Assembly (NCBI GenBank): GCA_020466095.1
Contig: CM035808.1
Coordinates: 52,882,433 to 52,946,432, forward strand
Direction of reading: 5' to 3'
DNA length: 64,000 nt
Source of the DNA: Chlorops oryzae
Taxonomy: Eukaryota > Arthropoda > Insecta > Diptera > Chloropidae
Shown: positions 12,048 through 22,523 of the stretch, piece by piece
Layout: every line of letters begins with the position of its first letter
How positions within the stretch are numbered: the stretch's first letter is position 1
The notes under the pieces: model-generated
Databases searched by the model: none
Told to the model about the DNA's origin: nothing
Seen by the model: the letters and a program-made list of their open reading frames with translations, nothing else
Program-made: the position numbers and the translations under genes

Positions 12048-12695
12048 TTAGGCGATTTTTAGGCGATTTGCGAAAAAATTTACCTCTTTACTGGCTCTAG
12101 CTGGGAAACTGACTGTCTCTGTCGTAAAAATCCTGTCGCTTTTGGCACCAATAAATGGTAAATACGCTATTTGCTTTCCGTTATCGAAAAGCGAAATATT
12201 TTTCTTGATAAGGTTTACAACAGCTCTATTTTGAAATATATCTCGGCCTACTAAGCCATCTGATGGAATTTTTGACCCCTCCGGCAAAACATGGAATTTC
12301 CATTTTAATTTAGCGTCTTTTGAATTAGTCAATGTTATTGTACCTTTTGTACATATAGAGCCTCCGAATGCTCCTGAAATATTTCTTGTCTCTGATTCAT
12401 CAATGCTCGATTGGTCTTTTAATGATTCAATTCTAACTAAACTCGTTTCTGCCCCAGTGTCTACCAACAATTTAATATCTGCATTAACCGCTTGTTGACT
12501 ATGAAATACTACAAACGCATCGTCTGACAATTCTTCCTTTTTATTTATCACCAGTTCCTCTGTTTTTTCTAGCTTCTTGTGTTTAATCGCTCTACAGTGC
12601 GAAGTGACGCTTTCCTTAATACGCGACGTATTGTTATTAACATTTTTATTATTTTGAGACGTTACGCTTCCGTCTTCATTATCTAAATGTAACAT
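12048..12695 (-). CDS. Retroviral-type aspartic protease
   Basis: A 215-residue open frame with the retropepsin active site LLVDTGAETSLV near residue 75, a following hydrophobic beta-strand region, and GLVGRDIFQNRAVV near residue 150, which matches the second conserved Gly-Leu/Ile-hydrophobic-Gly-Arg/Asp motif. It would process the Gag polyprotein in the particle. The N-terminal ~60 residues are polar linker sequence. It follows gag on the same strand. The frame is intact except that it is probably cut from its natural extension by a small duplication near 12050-12070. Confidence 0.85.
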   Translation of the reverse strand: MLHLDNEDGSVTSQNNKNVNNNTSRIKESVTSHCRAIKHKKLEKTEELVINKKEELSDDAFVVFHSQQAVNADIKLLVDTGAETSLVRIESLKDQSSIDESETRNISGAFGGSICTKGTITLTNSKDAKLKWKFHVLPEGSKIPSDGLVGRDIFQNRAVVNLIKKNISLFDNGKQIAYLPFIGAKSDRIFTTETVSFPARASKEVNFFANRLKIA

Positions 12696-12911
12696 TTTTC
12701 CTCTCTCTTTTAAGTAAAAGTTATTTTTTACTTTCTATTTTTTTAACCTTTTTATTATTCTTCTCTTCAACTGCATCGTGTAACAAAACTTTGTATAAGT
12801 CTAGCTCCTCTAGTTCATATCTGTTCTGACTAATTTCGTTTAATTTAATATCTTTATCGCAGGAGACTAGACTTAGCCTTTGAACTTTGACATTTAATTC
12901 GACATTCCGGT

Positions 12912-13784
12912 CTATTGGCCTTGACCGGGCCGCTGGGAGTTTCCCTGACTACTATTTTCTTGCTGTTGCGCCCTACAAAATCTTGCTTTATGCCCAAATT
13001 GAGAGCATTTGTAGCACTGTAAATCGGTGTGGCTATTTCCTGGGAAATTATATATGAATCTCTTCGACCCACTATGTGGTGAAAATTGATGACTGTAAGA
13101 ATGGTTGTGGTTGAAATTTTCTGTCCTATTTTCAATTGCGTCTCTTCTAAACGGTGCTATATTCAGGAGTTGAATTTCTTGCATATTATTTTCATCTTGC
13201 CAACTTTTGCAAAATTTGTTACTTTCGTGGCCTTTCATTTGGCATATATTGCAAAAAAAATTTCTAAGCCGGCTAAAACATTTAATTTCCAAATGCCCTG
13301 CTTTTCCGCAATAATTGCATGTAATATGATAGTTCGCTTGCTGCGAGCTGTTTCGTTTGCAAACGGCGCTAGTGTCATGTCCGTATTGCTCACAATATTC
13401 ACAGTACGGTGTGTTTTTTCTTAACTGACAAACATCTCGCGTGTGTCCGTCTATGTTACAAAAAGAGCAGCTAATTTGAAATGAAGATTTGGATGCGCAT
13501 GCTCAAGTTCTTCTGATTCTTCTACTACTTTTATCAGCACTGCTATAGGTCGGTTCTTATAGAACTCTAAACGATGTCTCATAAAAGGATCTCTGATTCC
13601 TAAAATAAATCTCCTTGAGGCTAAACACCTGTATTCACTAAGTGCGGATACCGCTTCGCTTTGGCTCCATAACTTTTCAATCACTTCTTCTGCCTCTCTA
13701 AGCAAGGACTCTATCTTTCTTCCAAATGTAGATGTTGATTCATTTAAGTTCTGTTCTGAATTCGCTAACTCCGTTCTAATAACA
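12912..13784 (-). pseudogene. Gag, C-terminal part with five zinc knuckles
   Basis: From 13784 down the frame gives a helical capsid-like region (EEVIEKLWSQSEAVSAL, RRFILGIRDPFMRHRL). After a one-base shift near 13470, five CCHC-type knuckles follow: CSFCNIDGHTRDVC, CEYCEQYGHDTSAVC, CNYCGKAGHLEIKC, CNICQMKGHESNKFC and CYKCSQFGHKARFC. The last follows a basic and aromatic linker. Gag packages the element RNA and forms particles. The gene is separated from its N-terminus (17548-17844) by the inserted 13789-17543 element and has frameshifts, so it is not translatable as one protein. Confidence 0.75.
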
Positions 13785-14108
13785 CTAGTTTACAAAATTA
13801 AAAAAAATAAATGTACAGTTGATCCCGCTCCACTCTTTTCATAGATTTTGGGTCCCTGAATCCGAAAACCCCATCGAAAATTTTTTGAATGGTTTGGTTT
13901 TTGAGATATGACCATTTAAAATTTTGGCTCTTTTTTTTCAAAAGTACTTTCATTTGATGGATCATATCTCGAGATAGAAACAAACTACCTAGTTAAATGA
14001 TGTACTAACTTAAAGAATATAAAATTTTAAATAAAAATATGTCCCTTTTTTATGATATTATGGTACAGTGTCAATGTAACATAAGCCAAAAGTTCAAAAA
14101 AATATTTT

Positions 14109-14655
14109 TATGCAATTCGACATCATAATAGGCCTATTATGATGTCGATTTTAAAATCATAATGAAGCATATTATGACACTAGTTTTGAGAAAATATAAA
14201 AAATTGTTTATACAAACAAAAAGCATGGCATACTACATGGTTTTTTAAGAATGAATTTCAAGGCGTGCAATAATAAATTTCAAAACGCACGCATTTCAAA
14301 AAATACAAGGCAAGGCGTGCAATAAAAAATTTCAAAATGCACGCATTTCAAAAAATACAAGGCAAAAATAAGCAGAGCATACTATGAAGTTGTATAATAA
14401 AGAATTTCAAATTATGAATCTGTCAAATCAAAATAAAAAATTTCTTCACAATAACAAACAAACAAAAAACACGCTTTCTTAAATTTAGGTTAAAATCCAA
14501 TTTGAAATCTTATTGCATAAAATATTGTTCGGCACTCGTGTCGAAACTCAGCTTTTTTCGCACTCGTGGTATTGTAAAACTCGGCTGCGCCTCGTTTTAC
14601 AATATTTACCACTCGTGCAAAAAAAAGCTTCATTTCGACACTTGTATCGAAAATA
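14109..14655. repeat. Left-arm-specific block with palindromes and 52-bp direct repeats
   Basis: Absent from the right arm, so inserted or deleted after arm formation. It contains a perfect 32-bp palindrome at 14117-14148 (half TCGACATCATAATAGG), two 52-bp direct repeats at about 14269-14372 with GGCGTGCAATAA, and an imperfect inverted repeat at about 14537-14650 with GTGTCGAAACT on the left and its complement on the right. Confidence 0.7.
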
Positions 14656-14944
14656 TCTATTTTCAATTCAAAATTAAGAAAAAAATATCATGTTTAAATT
14701 TAAAAAAAATACCAATCCTAAGACTGTATTTTTTTTGAAAAAATACACGTATAAAATGAACCCTTGTGAAGAAAACGCGATACCAACGAATAAAATCTAT
14801 GGGTTAATATTGAAGTTATGACCATTTATGTGCAACTTTCAAAGTGCTTCTTTCGTTTACACCAATGAGTATGCTTTTACATTTTTAAAATAATGAAAGT
14901 CTCTTTATTTATTTTACTCAATAAAGTATGCTTTACATTTTTTA

Positions 14945-15090
14945 AGCTATCAAAATCAATGAAGCAAACGAAAATTAGAAATAGTTTGATGTTTTCTTTT
15001 GTCTTTTGTTCTCTTCGCTATTTGATTCGCGTATAAGAAACAAAATATAATCTCCCATCATTCTTTCGTTCCAAAATACCTGGTAGCGAA
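14945..15090 (-). pseudogene. Inverted 3' fragment of transposon protein (left arm)
   Basis: Minus-strand YQVFWNERMMGDYILFL to the stop is the same as the end of the plus-strand gene at 16807-16918. It lies in the left hairpin arm. Upstream of it the sequence switches to the plus-strand gene, so this is a structural duplicate and not a gene. Confidence 0.8.
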
Positions 15091-15241
15091 AAAGGGGAAA
15101 AGTGGGTGAAAATAACGTCAAGAATTGGTCTCTAATTAAAAAAGAGGATGTGATTCTTCCTCCATTGCACATCAAACTTGGACTAATCAAGAACTTTGTG
15201 AAGGCGTTAAAAAAAGCAAGTCAAGCGTTGATCTACGTTAA

Positions 15242-16470
15242 TGCCCCTCGTCCACTACGCTATCAACGCACGTATACGTTCCTCAACTTGTTCAACGCTA
15301 GTGTACGAGGCATTCAATTTTAATCAACCAACGAAAAAAGCGCGTTGCGCAACCGTTCTTAAACGAGTGCCCCATCAAGTGTACGAGGCTCAAGTTGCGA
15401 TGCGAACAACGTTGAAGCACGAGTTGAACAGTAATGTGCTGCACATTATCTCATCAACGCGTTCCTCAATTTCGTTTGGCAAATTTTGCGTGATAGTGAA
15501 TTGCGTTGAGCGATTTCAAGTGTGTGTGCGGTTAGTTCCGCGAATTTATTCATGCGTTGAGAAATTTATGACAGCATGACCAGCGTTGCCGTGGCCAATT
15601 TTTATTTGTAGCCATAATCGAGAAATGTAAAAAAATACCCAAAACTTTTTTTTTTTATATAATTAACAAAATATTATAATTAACAAAATATTGGTACCTA
15701 AGTTTGTTACACTTTTTGTAGTTTATTCTTTAAGCGCCAATATTACCAAACATATATAAATAAGTTTCAATTTATAAATAACTTGAATAGTGAAACTACA
15801 AGTAGATTTTTATTTAAAAAAATTTTTAAATATGCTTGGTTATTAGGGACATTTTCGCCAATTCAAAAAAAAAAAAAGTTTCCATATGAGAAAACAAATT
15901 TTGGATTTTTTGTAAACTAGAATTATTAAAGCGGCAGCTACTTTTCTCTTCCGTTCGGTCGAAATCATTTTTAACAGACACGCACTCTAATATCTCAAGT
16001 AAAACTGATTTAATTTTTTGACGTTTCACTATTTACAGCTGTTAGCTGCACAGTATGTTTATTGAGTTTTTAAACGCTTAATGCTTCGTCTTGTGTACGA
16101 GGCTATCGTGCAACTCAAGTTTACACACTATTTTTGGCCGAATTTGTTAAACGTGATCAACTAGGTGTACGAGATCTTTCAACAATTGATGAAGTTCATC
16201 AACTAGGTGTACGAGGTCTTTCAACAATTGATGAAGTTCATCAACTAGGTGTACGAGGTCTTTCAACAATTGATGAAGTTCATCAACTAGGTGTACGAGG
16301 ATCGCAACGCGTTCAACGCATCGCAGTTCAATCTTGTATAAGAACGCGTTGATCAATCTGAAACGCCACCAGATGCGCACATGTGTACGAGGGCATAAAT
16401 TAAGCGATTTAATTTAGGAACTCGTTGAAAAGTTGCGTGCGTGCGTTGATGTCATAGTGTACGAGAGGCA
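15242..16470. mobile_element. 1.2 kb Harbinger-like MITE, TSD TAA
   Basis: Ends TGCCCCTCGTCCACTA and, in reverse complement, TGCCTCTCGTACACTA. TAA flanks both sides (15239-15241, 16471-16473), and excising the element restores the host reading frame. A 3-bp TWA duplication is typical of PIF/Harbinger. The interior carries many copies of GTGTACGAGG, the TIR core, in both subterminal regions, and a 42-bp array. No transposase gene. Confidence 0.85.
16156..16300 (+). repeat. 42-bp tandem repeat
   Basis: About 3.4 units starting at 16156, 16198, 16240 and 16282, each ATCAACTAGGTGTACGAG... The repeat contains the MITE terminal motif, so it may have grown from the subterminal region. The in-frame translation is an artefact. 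Confidence 0.92.
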
Positions 16471-17547
16471 TAAGTCTCTGTTTAAACGTTTGTCTGAGGC
16501 AAAAATTAAGGAAGGGGTTTTTGATGGTCCACAAATAAAGAAATTGCTTGAAGACAACATTTTCCATACATATTTGTCTCCAAATGAACTCGCGGCTTGG
16601 AACTCTTTTAAATTAGCCGTTTCTAATTTTCTTGGAAACCATAAAAGCCCGAATTTTAAGGCTATTGTAACGAATTTGTTAGAGAATTATGTAAAAATGA
16701 TCCATTTTTTACACTCCCACTTGGACTTTTTTCCTGAGAGTCTTGGTGATGTCAGTGACGAGCACGGTGAAAGATTCCATCAAGAAATGAAGACTATCGA
16801 AAGACGCTACCAGGTATTTTGGAACGAAAGAATGATGGGAGATTATATTTTGTTTCTTATACGCGAATCAAATAGCGAAGAGAACAAAAGACAAAAGAAA
16901 ACATCAAACTATTTCTAATTTTCGTTTGCTTCATTGATTTTCATAGCTTAAAAAATGTAAAGCATACTTTATTGAGTAAAATAAATAAAGAGACTTTCAT
17001 TATTTTAAAAATGTTAAAGCATACTCGTTGGTGTAAACGAAAGAAGCACTTTGAAAGTTGCACATAAATGGTCATAACTTCAATATTAACCCATAGATTT
17101 TATTCGTTGGTATCGCGATTTCTTCACAAGGGTTCATTTTATACGTGTGTTTTTTCAAAAAAAAATACAGTCTTAGGATTTGTATTTTTTTTAAATTTAA
17201 ACATGATATTTTTTTCTTAATTTTGAATAGAAAAAAATATTTTTTTGAACTTTTGGCTTATGTTACATTGACACTGTACCATAATATCATAAAAAAGGGA
17301 CATATTTTGATTTAAAATTTTATATTCTTTAAGTTAGTACATCATTTAACTAGGTAGTTTGTTTCTATCTCGAGATATGATCCATCAAATGAAAGTACTT
17401 TTGAAAAAAAAGAGCCAAAATTTCAAATGGTCATATCTCAAAAACCAATCCATTCAAAAAATTTTCGATGAGGTTTTCGGATTCAGGGACCCAAAATCTA
17501 TAAGAAAAGTAGAGTGGTGTTTCCTGTACAAAATGGCTGTAAACTAG

Positions 17548-17844
17548 TGTAATTATAAGATTTCGACGTGGTAAACATTCTTTTTTAATAAAATCGGCTA
17601 ATTGGTCGTTACTATTGAATTTAAGTTGATTAGCTTTTATAAAAAAATTTCCTGTCAATCTCTGTTTAATGCAAAGTAAAAACGTCTCAGAGTCTACGTT
17701 ATTTAAAGCTTTTTTGACCAATTCTAACCCTGTAATAAATTTTAAAGCTTCTGCACTTATATCTGTGTTCGTGTTTTCTGCAAAATATGGTACCAAGCGA
17801 TTAACTTTGTCCATTACTTCGTCTATTTGTAGTTGGTACGTCAT
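17548..17844 (-). pseudogene. Gag, N-terminal part
   Basis: Starts MTYQLQIDEVMDKVNRL at 17844, about 700 bp inside the 5' LTR, and encodes ALKFITGLELVKKALNN and LADFIKKECLPRRN, a helical Gag-like sequence of about 100 residues. It stops at the insertion site of the hairpin transposon. The remainder resumes at 13784. Confidence 0.65.
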
Positions 17845-18526
17845 ATTGATACTAATTGTTGGTACTTGGATTTATTTGTAACTGAAAATTCTCGATGTCT
17901 GTGTTCGTCGTTTATTGTTAAATGGGACTCAAAGCGGCTCAAAAAATGATTATCGTACTCACCAGTTTCATCATTTTTGCTCCGTAAATTTTCTTATCCA
18001 TTTTTTTTTTCTTTTGGGCTGCTTATCTTCTCTGCTACCGTTGTTTATTTACTTTCCGTTTTATTTACATGAATACCTGTTTGACAAAAGGATCTTAAAA
18101 AGAAAAAAAATAATATTCTACAAGCGTTTTACCATACAATCTTGCTTACGAATTTTTATTCGGCTTGTCTTGGTAATAACTAATTACTTTTTAAGACTGT
18201 CACAGCCCCAATTCAAGGCGAATTTTCGTAGCCGATCATGTATGTACACTTTCGACATAAAATTTCAATTTTCTTTCAAGCTTTTTTTGCTCAGTTATAT
18301 TGGCAAGCAAACCTTGTCGATACAAGCTTTGCTTACAAAATTATAATCGCTAATGCAGTTCAATTTGACGATCTTTTCTGCGAGTTTGGTATTAACTAAT
18401 TACTGTTTAAGACTGTCACAGTCCCAATTTAGCTGAATAGCGTCATAAATCAAACCGCACAACGATCAATAATTTTAAAAAACTTTTAGAGAACTGAGTT
18501 CGATCCAACTGAAAGTCAGTCGAATA

Positions 18527-18538
18527 CCGACTGCGCCA
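18527..18538 (-). other. Primer-binding site
   Basis: TGGCGCAGTCGG on the minus strand, four bases inside the 5' LTR, extending as TATTC. It matches the serine-tRNA class of PBS known from the 17.6/297 group of insect gypsy elements. Confidence 0.75.
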
Positions 18539-18542
18539 ATTA

Positions 18543-19197
18543 TGTTGGGATACGGGGATTAAAAGGTATGACGCCGTGGCACTTTGATAAGTACGCACGT
18601 CATACAATCCAGTATTCCTTTAAATAAAAGATAAGATTGTCAGTTTGCAATCCTTTTATTTAATAAATATCAATCCTTATGTCTAACAAGGTTTCTTATG
18701 TATCCTAGCTCCTTTTTAATACTCGAAAACTTCCCTATTCTTACTATTTAACTCCAATCGTCGTGGCTTCTTGGTAAGTACGTGCGATGAAGTGAGATAT
18801 CTTCGTAATTAACGTAAAGATCAATCTGCCTTTCCATGGATTCGAGCTCCGCTTTTATAAGAACATAATGCTGATCTGGTGCTTTCTCAGCGACCCTTTG
18901 ACTTCATGCACTTTCTTCGGTCGCTTGAATGTTGTCGTAGGGCCGTTCCCGATATTACCTTAGAACATTCGACCTACCTAATAATGTTGAGTTGCATATT
19001 ACCGCGACTGGTGTTGTTGACTTTAGTATTCGCTCGTGGCTGCAATTCTGCTTACTCGATCATTTCTCGGTTATTGCGTTAGTGCTTGTTCTTTGTTATT
19101 ATTATTTACTTGCGCAATTTCACTGTTGTTTTCAATGTACAGTGGCGGACGAAAGAGGGGACAGGTAATGGGAAATGTTTGAGCATAACTCACAACA
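18543..19197 (-). repeat. 5' LTR (element orientation) of gag-PR retrotransposon
   Basis: Same ends and almost the same sequence as 9271-9926. On the plus strand it is followed directly by the target duplicate GTGG. Confidence 0.93.
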
Positions 19198-19201
19198 GTG
19201 G

Positions 19202-19379
19202 TCTCCGCAGTGTTTTTAGATGGCGCCAATCGAAAAATCAACAAAATTTTAAAATTCCTTTCATGATGCCGCAACCCGCTAGACCCTTTGGCAATATAAC
19301 TTTTAAACAGATATCTGTTTAAAAAATTTAACTCACGTTTATAGTCGCAAGTACAAGTTCAAAAACATTAAGTTAATTG
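19202..19379. other. No gene seen: flank of LTR element
   Basis: Short non-coding flank. With the bases left of the LTR element it forms ATCTAAAAA ... TTTTTAGAT, a small hairpin into whose loop the LTR element inserted. Confidence 0.45.
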
Positions 19380-20290
19380 AAATGGCACTTTTCTTTTAAG
19401 ATTTATTACGTCAATTCTTCAACCGCCTTAAGCCCGGCGTGGACCAAGGAGTTGAATACGATTTAATCTTCTTCAGAGGAGTACACTCATTTATAAAGTC
19501 TAGCATAATATCTTTGAAACACTGAAACTTACGTTCAACAAACTAAGCTCACTAACCCAATTCTTGCTATTTACTTTAGCTCTCAATAAGTCAAAATTAC
19601 ATTTATTAAAATCGAGCATATGTGAGTTAGGATTCTTAAATTGCAAGGGTAGAACTTCATAAAATTTAATAGATAGAGAAAGAGGAGCATGATGAATATT
19701 TGCGGGTGAAAAGGAGGAAGGAGATTCCCTTACAACTAGATTCATATTTCTATTAATAAAAACAAGATCCAGGAGCTTATAAAGCTTATTGAAACACCTA
19801 TTTATTTGAACAAAATCAAGATTATAGATTTTATCAAGAACATACATTTCAGTTTGAGGCAATTTAGAGGGTAGAGTCCAAAATTGTCAAAAGCAGGAAC
19901 CCAATCTAAACGACTGAGATTAAAATCACCCAATTCACAAAAATGGTCCTCACCATCAAAATTCGAGAGTGCAAGTGATATTTTATCAACATGAGCTTTA
20001 AATAACTCATGGGAGCTATTAGGCAGTATGTAAGAGACGAATATAATTAAATTCACAGATAAGCCACGAATAGAGACACAAAACTGATCAAGACTTAAGT
20101 CATTAATTGAAAGTTGCACATAATGAGCAGCGAAAGAGTATCTCACCGCAATCAAAACACCACCTCCACGACTGCACCCAGTCAATAAAGCATCGCGATC
20201 CTTTCGAAATATATGAAAAAGCTTAGTATCAAAAAATTCTTCATCACAAAAATCTGAATTTAGCCAAGTTTCAGTCAAAAACAATTACAT
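19380..20290 (-). pseudogene. Non-LTR retrotransposon ORF2 fragment (APE endonuclease)
   Basis: Minus-strand FLTETWLNSDFCDEEFF, CSRGGGVLIAVRYS and GDFNLSRLDWVP are the E, G-rich and D-x-N blocks of an apurinic-type endonuclease. A frameshift near 19860 leads into LDLVFINRNMNLVV, and another near 19500 into ECTPLKKIKSYSTPWSTPGL, the linker to reverse transcriptase. The frame ends there; RT is missing. With the PHD-like ORF1 upstream it fits a CR1-group element. It nicks target DNA in functional relatives. Confidence 0.72.
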
Positions 20291-20461
20291 CCGCATCAAG
20301 AAAAGGAGAATCACTTAAGAATAATGAAGACTTAGTACGCATACCAGAGATATTTTGATAGAATATATGAAAAGAATTAAGATTATTATTACCACTGTGC
20401 TTAGTAATAGGCTGATCAGCTGTTTCAATAGGCGAATCCAAAGATGCCTGATGAAGAGAGC

Positions 20462-21499
20462 TTACGTTACATCTTTCTGCTCTATTGTTCTCGCAAAAAA
20501 ACGAACTTTTCGAACCTGCACATCAGTAGGCCAAAGAGATGGGACTAAGAGCTTTTCCAAAAAAGCAGCATGAACACCAAGTTTGAAATTTACTCTTTTA
20601 AGAGAATCTAAATTCGTTCCCTTTTTGACTAGCTTGTAACAAGATAAGCGCGACTTATCAATTTCAGCATGAGTAGAAACGTAGTTGATAATATCATTCT
20701 CAGAGACATTCGGGAGAAACGAAGATAAGTGAAGCCACTTCAGCGGAGCAGCAACATTAAGGTCAGAAATAGCATTCGAACTAACCACAACTGCATTTTT
20801 AGAGCGTTTATGATTAACAACTTGAGTCCATTGCATATAAGAGTTATTGTTCGATATTGTATCAGCAAGCAGTTCAACAACGGCAGGCACAGAGACTGTA
20901 GTGAGAGAGGATGGAGCAGTTTGCATTTCAAGAGAGTGCCTTTCAGTTTCAGAGCATAACGAGCTTCCACTCGGACCACAATCACCCGAAGCAGCAGCAT
21001 TTATGCTCTTCTCCCCACGAGTAACATTTTTTTGCGAGTTTGAGACAGAATTCGAGCTTGATGAATTGTTTTTGTTACTTGTATTAGAGAGCCGACTAGG
21101 GTCAACAGACCTAGTTTGCGAGCGGGTAAAAACAGATTTGCTAATAACAGGAGAACGATTTGTTGTTGCAGATGTTAGACGAGGCGAATTAATAGCTGAT
21201 TTATGCACATTTTTTTGATTTTTAGACGATGCCAACAAGATTCCACACTCGTCAACAAATTTAGCAAATTTAGAATTAATGCTTTTTAGCTCAGCAGCCA
21301 AATTAGTGATCCTCAACGGCACATCGCAGGTCAAGATTACACAATCATGACAATTAAAAACAATGTTTTTCTAGCTTTTCAAAATAGCAAGAACTGTTAT
21401 GTCTTTTATATCAACACAATTCGAATGAAAAAGTTTTTTGCAAATATTACATTGCAGCTCAGCATCAACTTGGTTACACACGGTACAGAGCGAAGCCAT
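20462..21499 (-). pseudogene. Non-LTR ORF1 with N-terminal PHD-like zinc finger
   Basis: Starts MASLCTVCNQVDAELQCNIC at 21499, giving a Cys/His pattern C-x2-C-x8-C-x2-C-x4-H-x2-C and a further C-x2-C, as in a PHD/treble-clef finger. A TAG at codon 43 interrupts it. The rest (21334-20462) is open: a coiled region, a Ser/Asn/Thr-rich linker, then SFLPNVSENDIINYVSTHAE and VNFKLGVHAAFLEKLL, a likely RNA-binding fold. About 346 codons in all. It lies directly upstream of the endonuclease remnant and presumably bound element RNA. Confidence 0.68.
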
Positions 21500-21799
21500 A
21501 GCACAACCGTACACTACCGAAATCAGATGATAACTAATTTTGTATCAAATTCATGTATTGTAAGATGATAAAGAATTTAATAAAGAATAAGAGCATTAAT
21601 AATATGCAAAACCACAATTAAGACTTTCTGAGTCTACTTGTTTTCATTCATCTACGAAAAAATTTACTTGCTACGAACCCTAAGTTGAGTGATTGATAAG
21701 CCGGTACAAGTTGGGATATAAAAAATTTTTCTGAAATGCACAGCGGAAGCGTACAATTTTGTTTTCAAATTTAAAAAACAATATATCATTTTTAATATG

Positions 21800-21967
21800 C
21801 AGGGTGTCCCGTTGGGTAACTTCCTTAAGAGTGGTGGATCCCCCCAAGATGAACAAAAATCGTATGTGAGGGGTCCCAAATGCACCCCTTAAGAGTTATT
21901 GGGCCTTTAAGTTTTTTGCACTCCTATCACCTTCTTAAGCTTTGTGGATTGAGTTTGGGACACCCTG
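21800..21967. mobile_element. Short MITE with CAGGGTGTCCC termini
   Basis: 168 bp beginning CAGGGTGTCCC and ending GGGACACCCTG. The CAGGG terminus is hAT-like, but no clear 8-bp duplication is seen. Non-coding. Confidence 0.7.
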
Positions 21968-21984
21968 TATAACTCCAAATTTAT

Positions 21985-22308
21985 TTATGTACATTGCGGC
22001 GTATCACCCCCAATGTAAAAAAAAGGTTCTTTTGTCACCAGCTTGTTTGAAACCTTATCAGATCTCGTTTATCATTTTTTTTTAACAAAATGTCTTTCTA
22101 AGCTAGACGCCGCCATTTAGTCCTGGACAGCAGGTATGTTGCCAAAAACAACTTCGAGTACAAAGGGACAAGCGATATCTAACCTAGGAAGAAATTTGCT
22201 TTTTTAATTTCTTTGCAAATTATTTGTGACAAGCTGTCAAATTGGCTGGTGACAGGTGAAGTTTTTTTTTTTTTTTTTTTTTTTGGTGATACGCCCTAAT
22301 GTACATAA
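21985..22308. mobile_element. MITE with ~24 bp TIRs
   Basis: Left TTATGTACATTGCGGCGTAT and right its near-perfect complement, with GTATCACC next to it on each side. The interior has a shorter inverted repeat (TTGTCACCAGC / GCTGGTGACA) and a long T run before the right end. Non-coding. Confidence 0.75.
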
Positions 22309-22523
22309 TATCCCTCAACTATGAGGAATTTGCACAATTTGATACTAATGACGTTCTTAGCATTTACGAGAAAGGTTAGCCTTTAGGGATTTTATGCAAG
22401 GCTGAATTCTATTTTCACTGATCTATTATTAAATGTTTATCTGTATTTAAGCAAATCAATATACTAAGTTAGACAAAATTTTTATATTTTCTAACACAGT
22501 TTTTCTCCCATAGAAATGTTCAC

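Larger units (their letters stand above)
15102..16918 (+). pseudogene. Transposon-encoded protein of unknown class, split by a MITE
   Basis: The first part (15102-15241) reads NVKNWSLIKKEDVILPPLHI and IKLGLIKNFVKALKKAS. After removal of the MITE and one TAA the frame runs straight on as IYVKSLFKRLSEAKIKEG, and continues with FDGPQIKKLLEDN, IHFLHSHLDFFPESLGDVSD, EHGERFHQEM and WNERMMGDY to a stop at 16918. I recognise these blocks as a protein found repeatedly in insect and other animal genomes, probably transposon-borne, but cannot name its activity. The 5' part is missing. A related C-terminus lies on the minus strand at about 27930-28057. Confidence 0.65.
13789..17543. mobile_element. Hairpin DNA transposon inserted in gag
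   Basis: Begins TTTACA and ends TGTAAA, flanked by CTAG on both sides (13785-13788, 17544-17547). The outer ~320 bp are inverted repeats, and the homology continues inward with interruptions to about 15085 on the left and 16807 on the right, so both arms carry the same gene 3' end in opposite directions. The loop holds the only copy of the upstream part of the gene, broken by a MITE at 15242-16470. The left arm has an extra ~550 bp (about 14109-14655). The superfamily is not recognised. Confidence 0.75.
9271..19197 (-). mobile_element. Ty3/gypsy-type LTR retrotransposon, gag-protease only, with nested DNA transposon
   Basis: Two LTRs of 656 and 655 bp in direct orientation, each TG...CA, flanked by the 4-bp duplication GTGG (9267-9270, 19198-19201). 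On the minus strand the order is LTR, PBS TGGCGCAGTCGG, gag, protease, an unknown ORF, a long AT-rich stretch, a purine tract and LTR. Reverse transcriptase, RNase H and integrase are absent. Removing the nested element leaves about 6.2 kb. The PBS resembles the serine-tRNA type of the 17.6/297 group. It probably depended on enzymes from a relative. Confidence 0.88.

Noticed and set aside
13798..13983. MFLSRDMIHQMKVLLKK frame, also at 17359-17547
   Set aside because: Lies wholly in the terminal inverted repeat of the hairpin transposon and appears twice for that reason; no codon-level evidence for a gene.
16156..16300. CRISPR-like array of 42-bp units
   Set aside because: Units are contiguous with no unique spacers, inside a eukaryotic MITE.
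16134..16380. Repeat-containing frames on both strands at 16134-16380
   Set aside because: Products of the 42-bp tandem array in a non-coding MITE.
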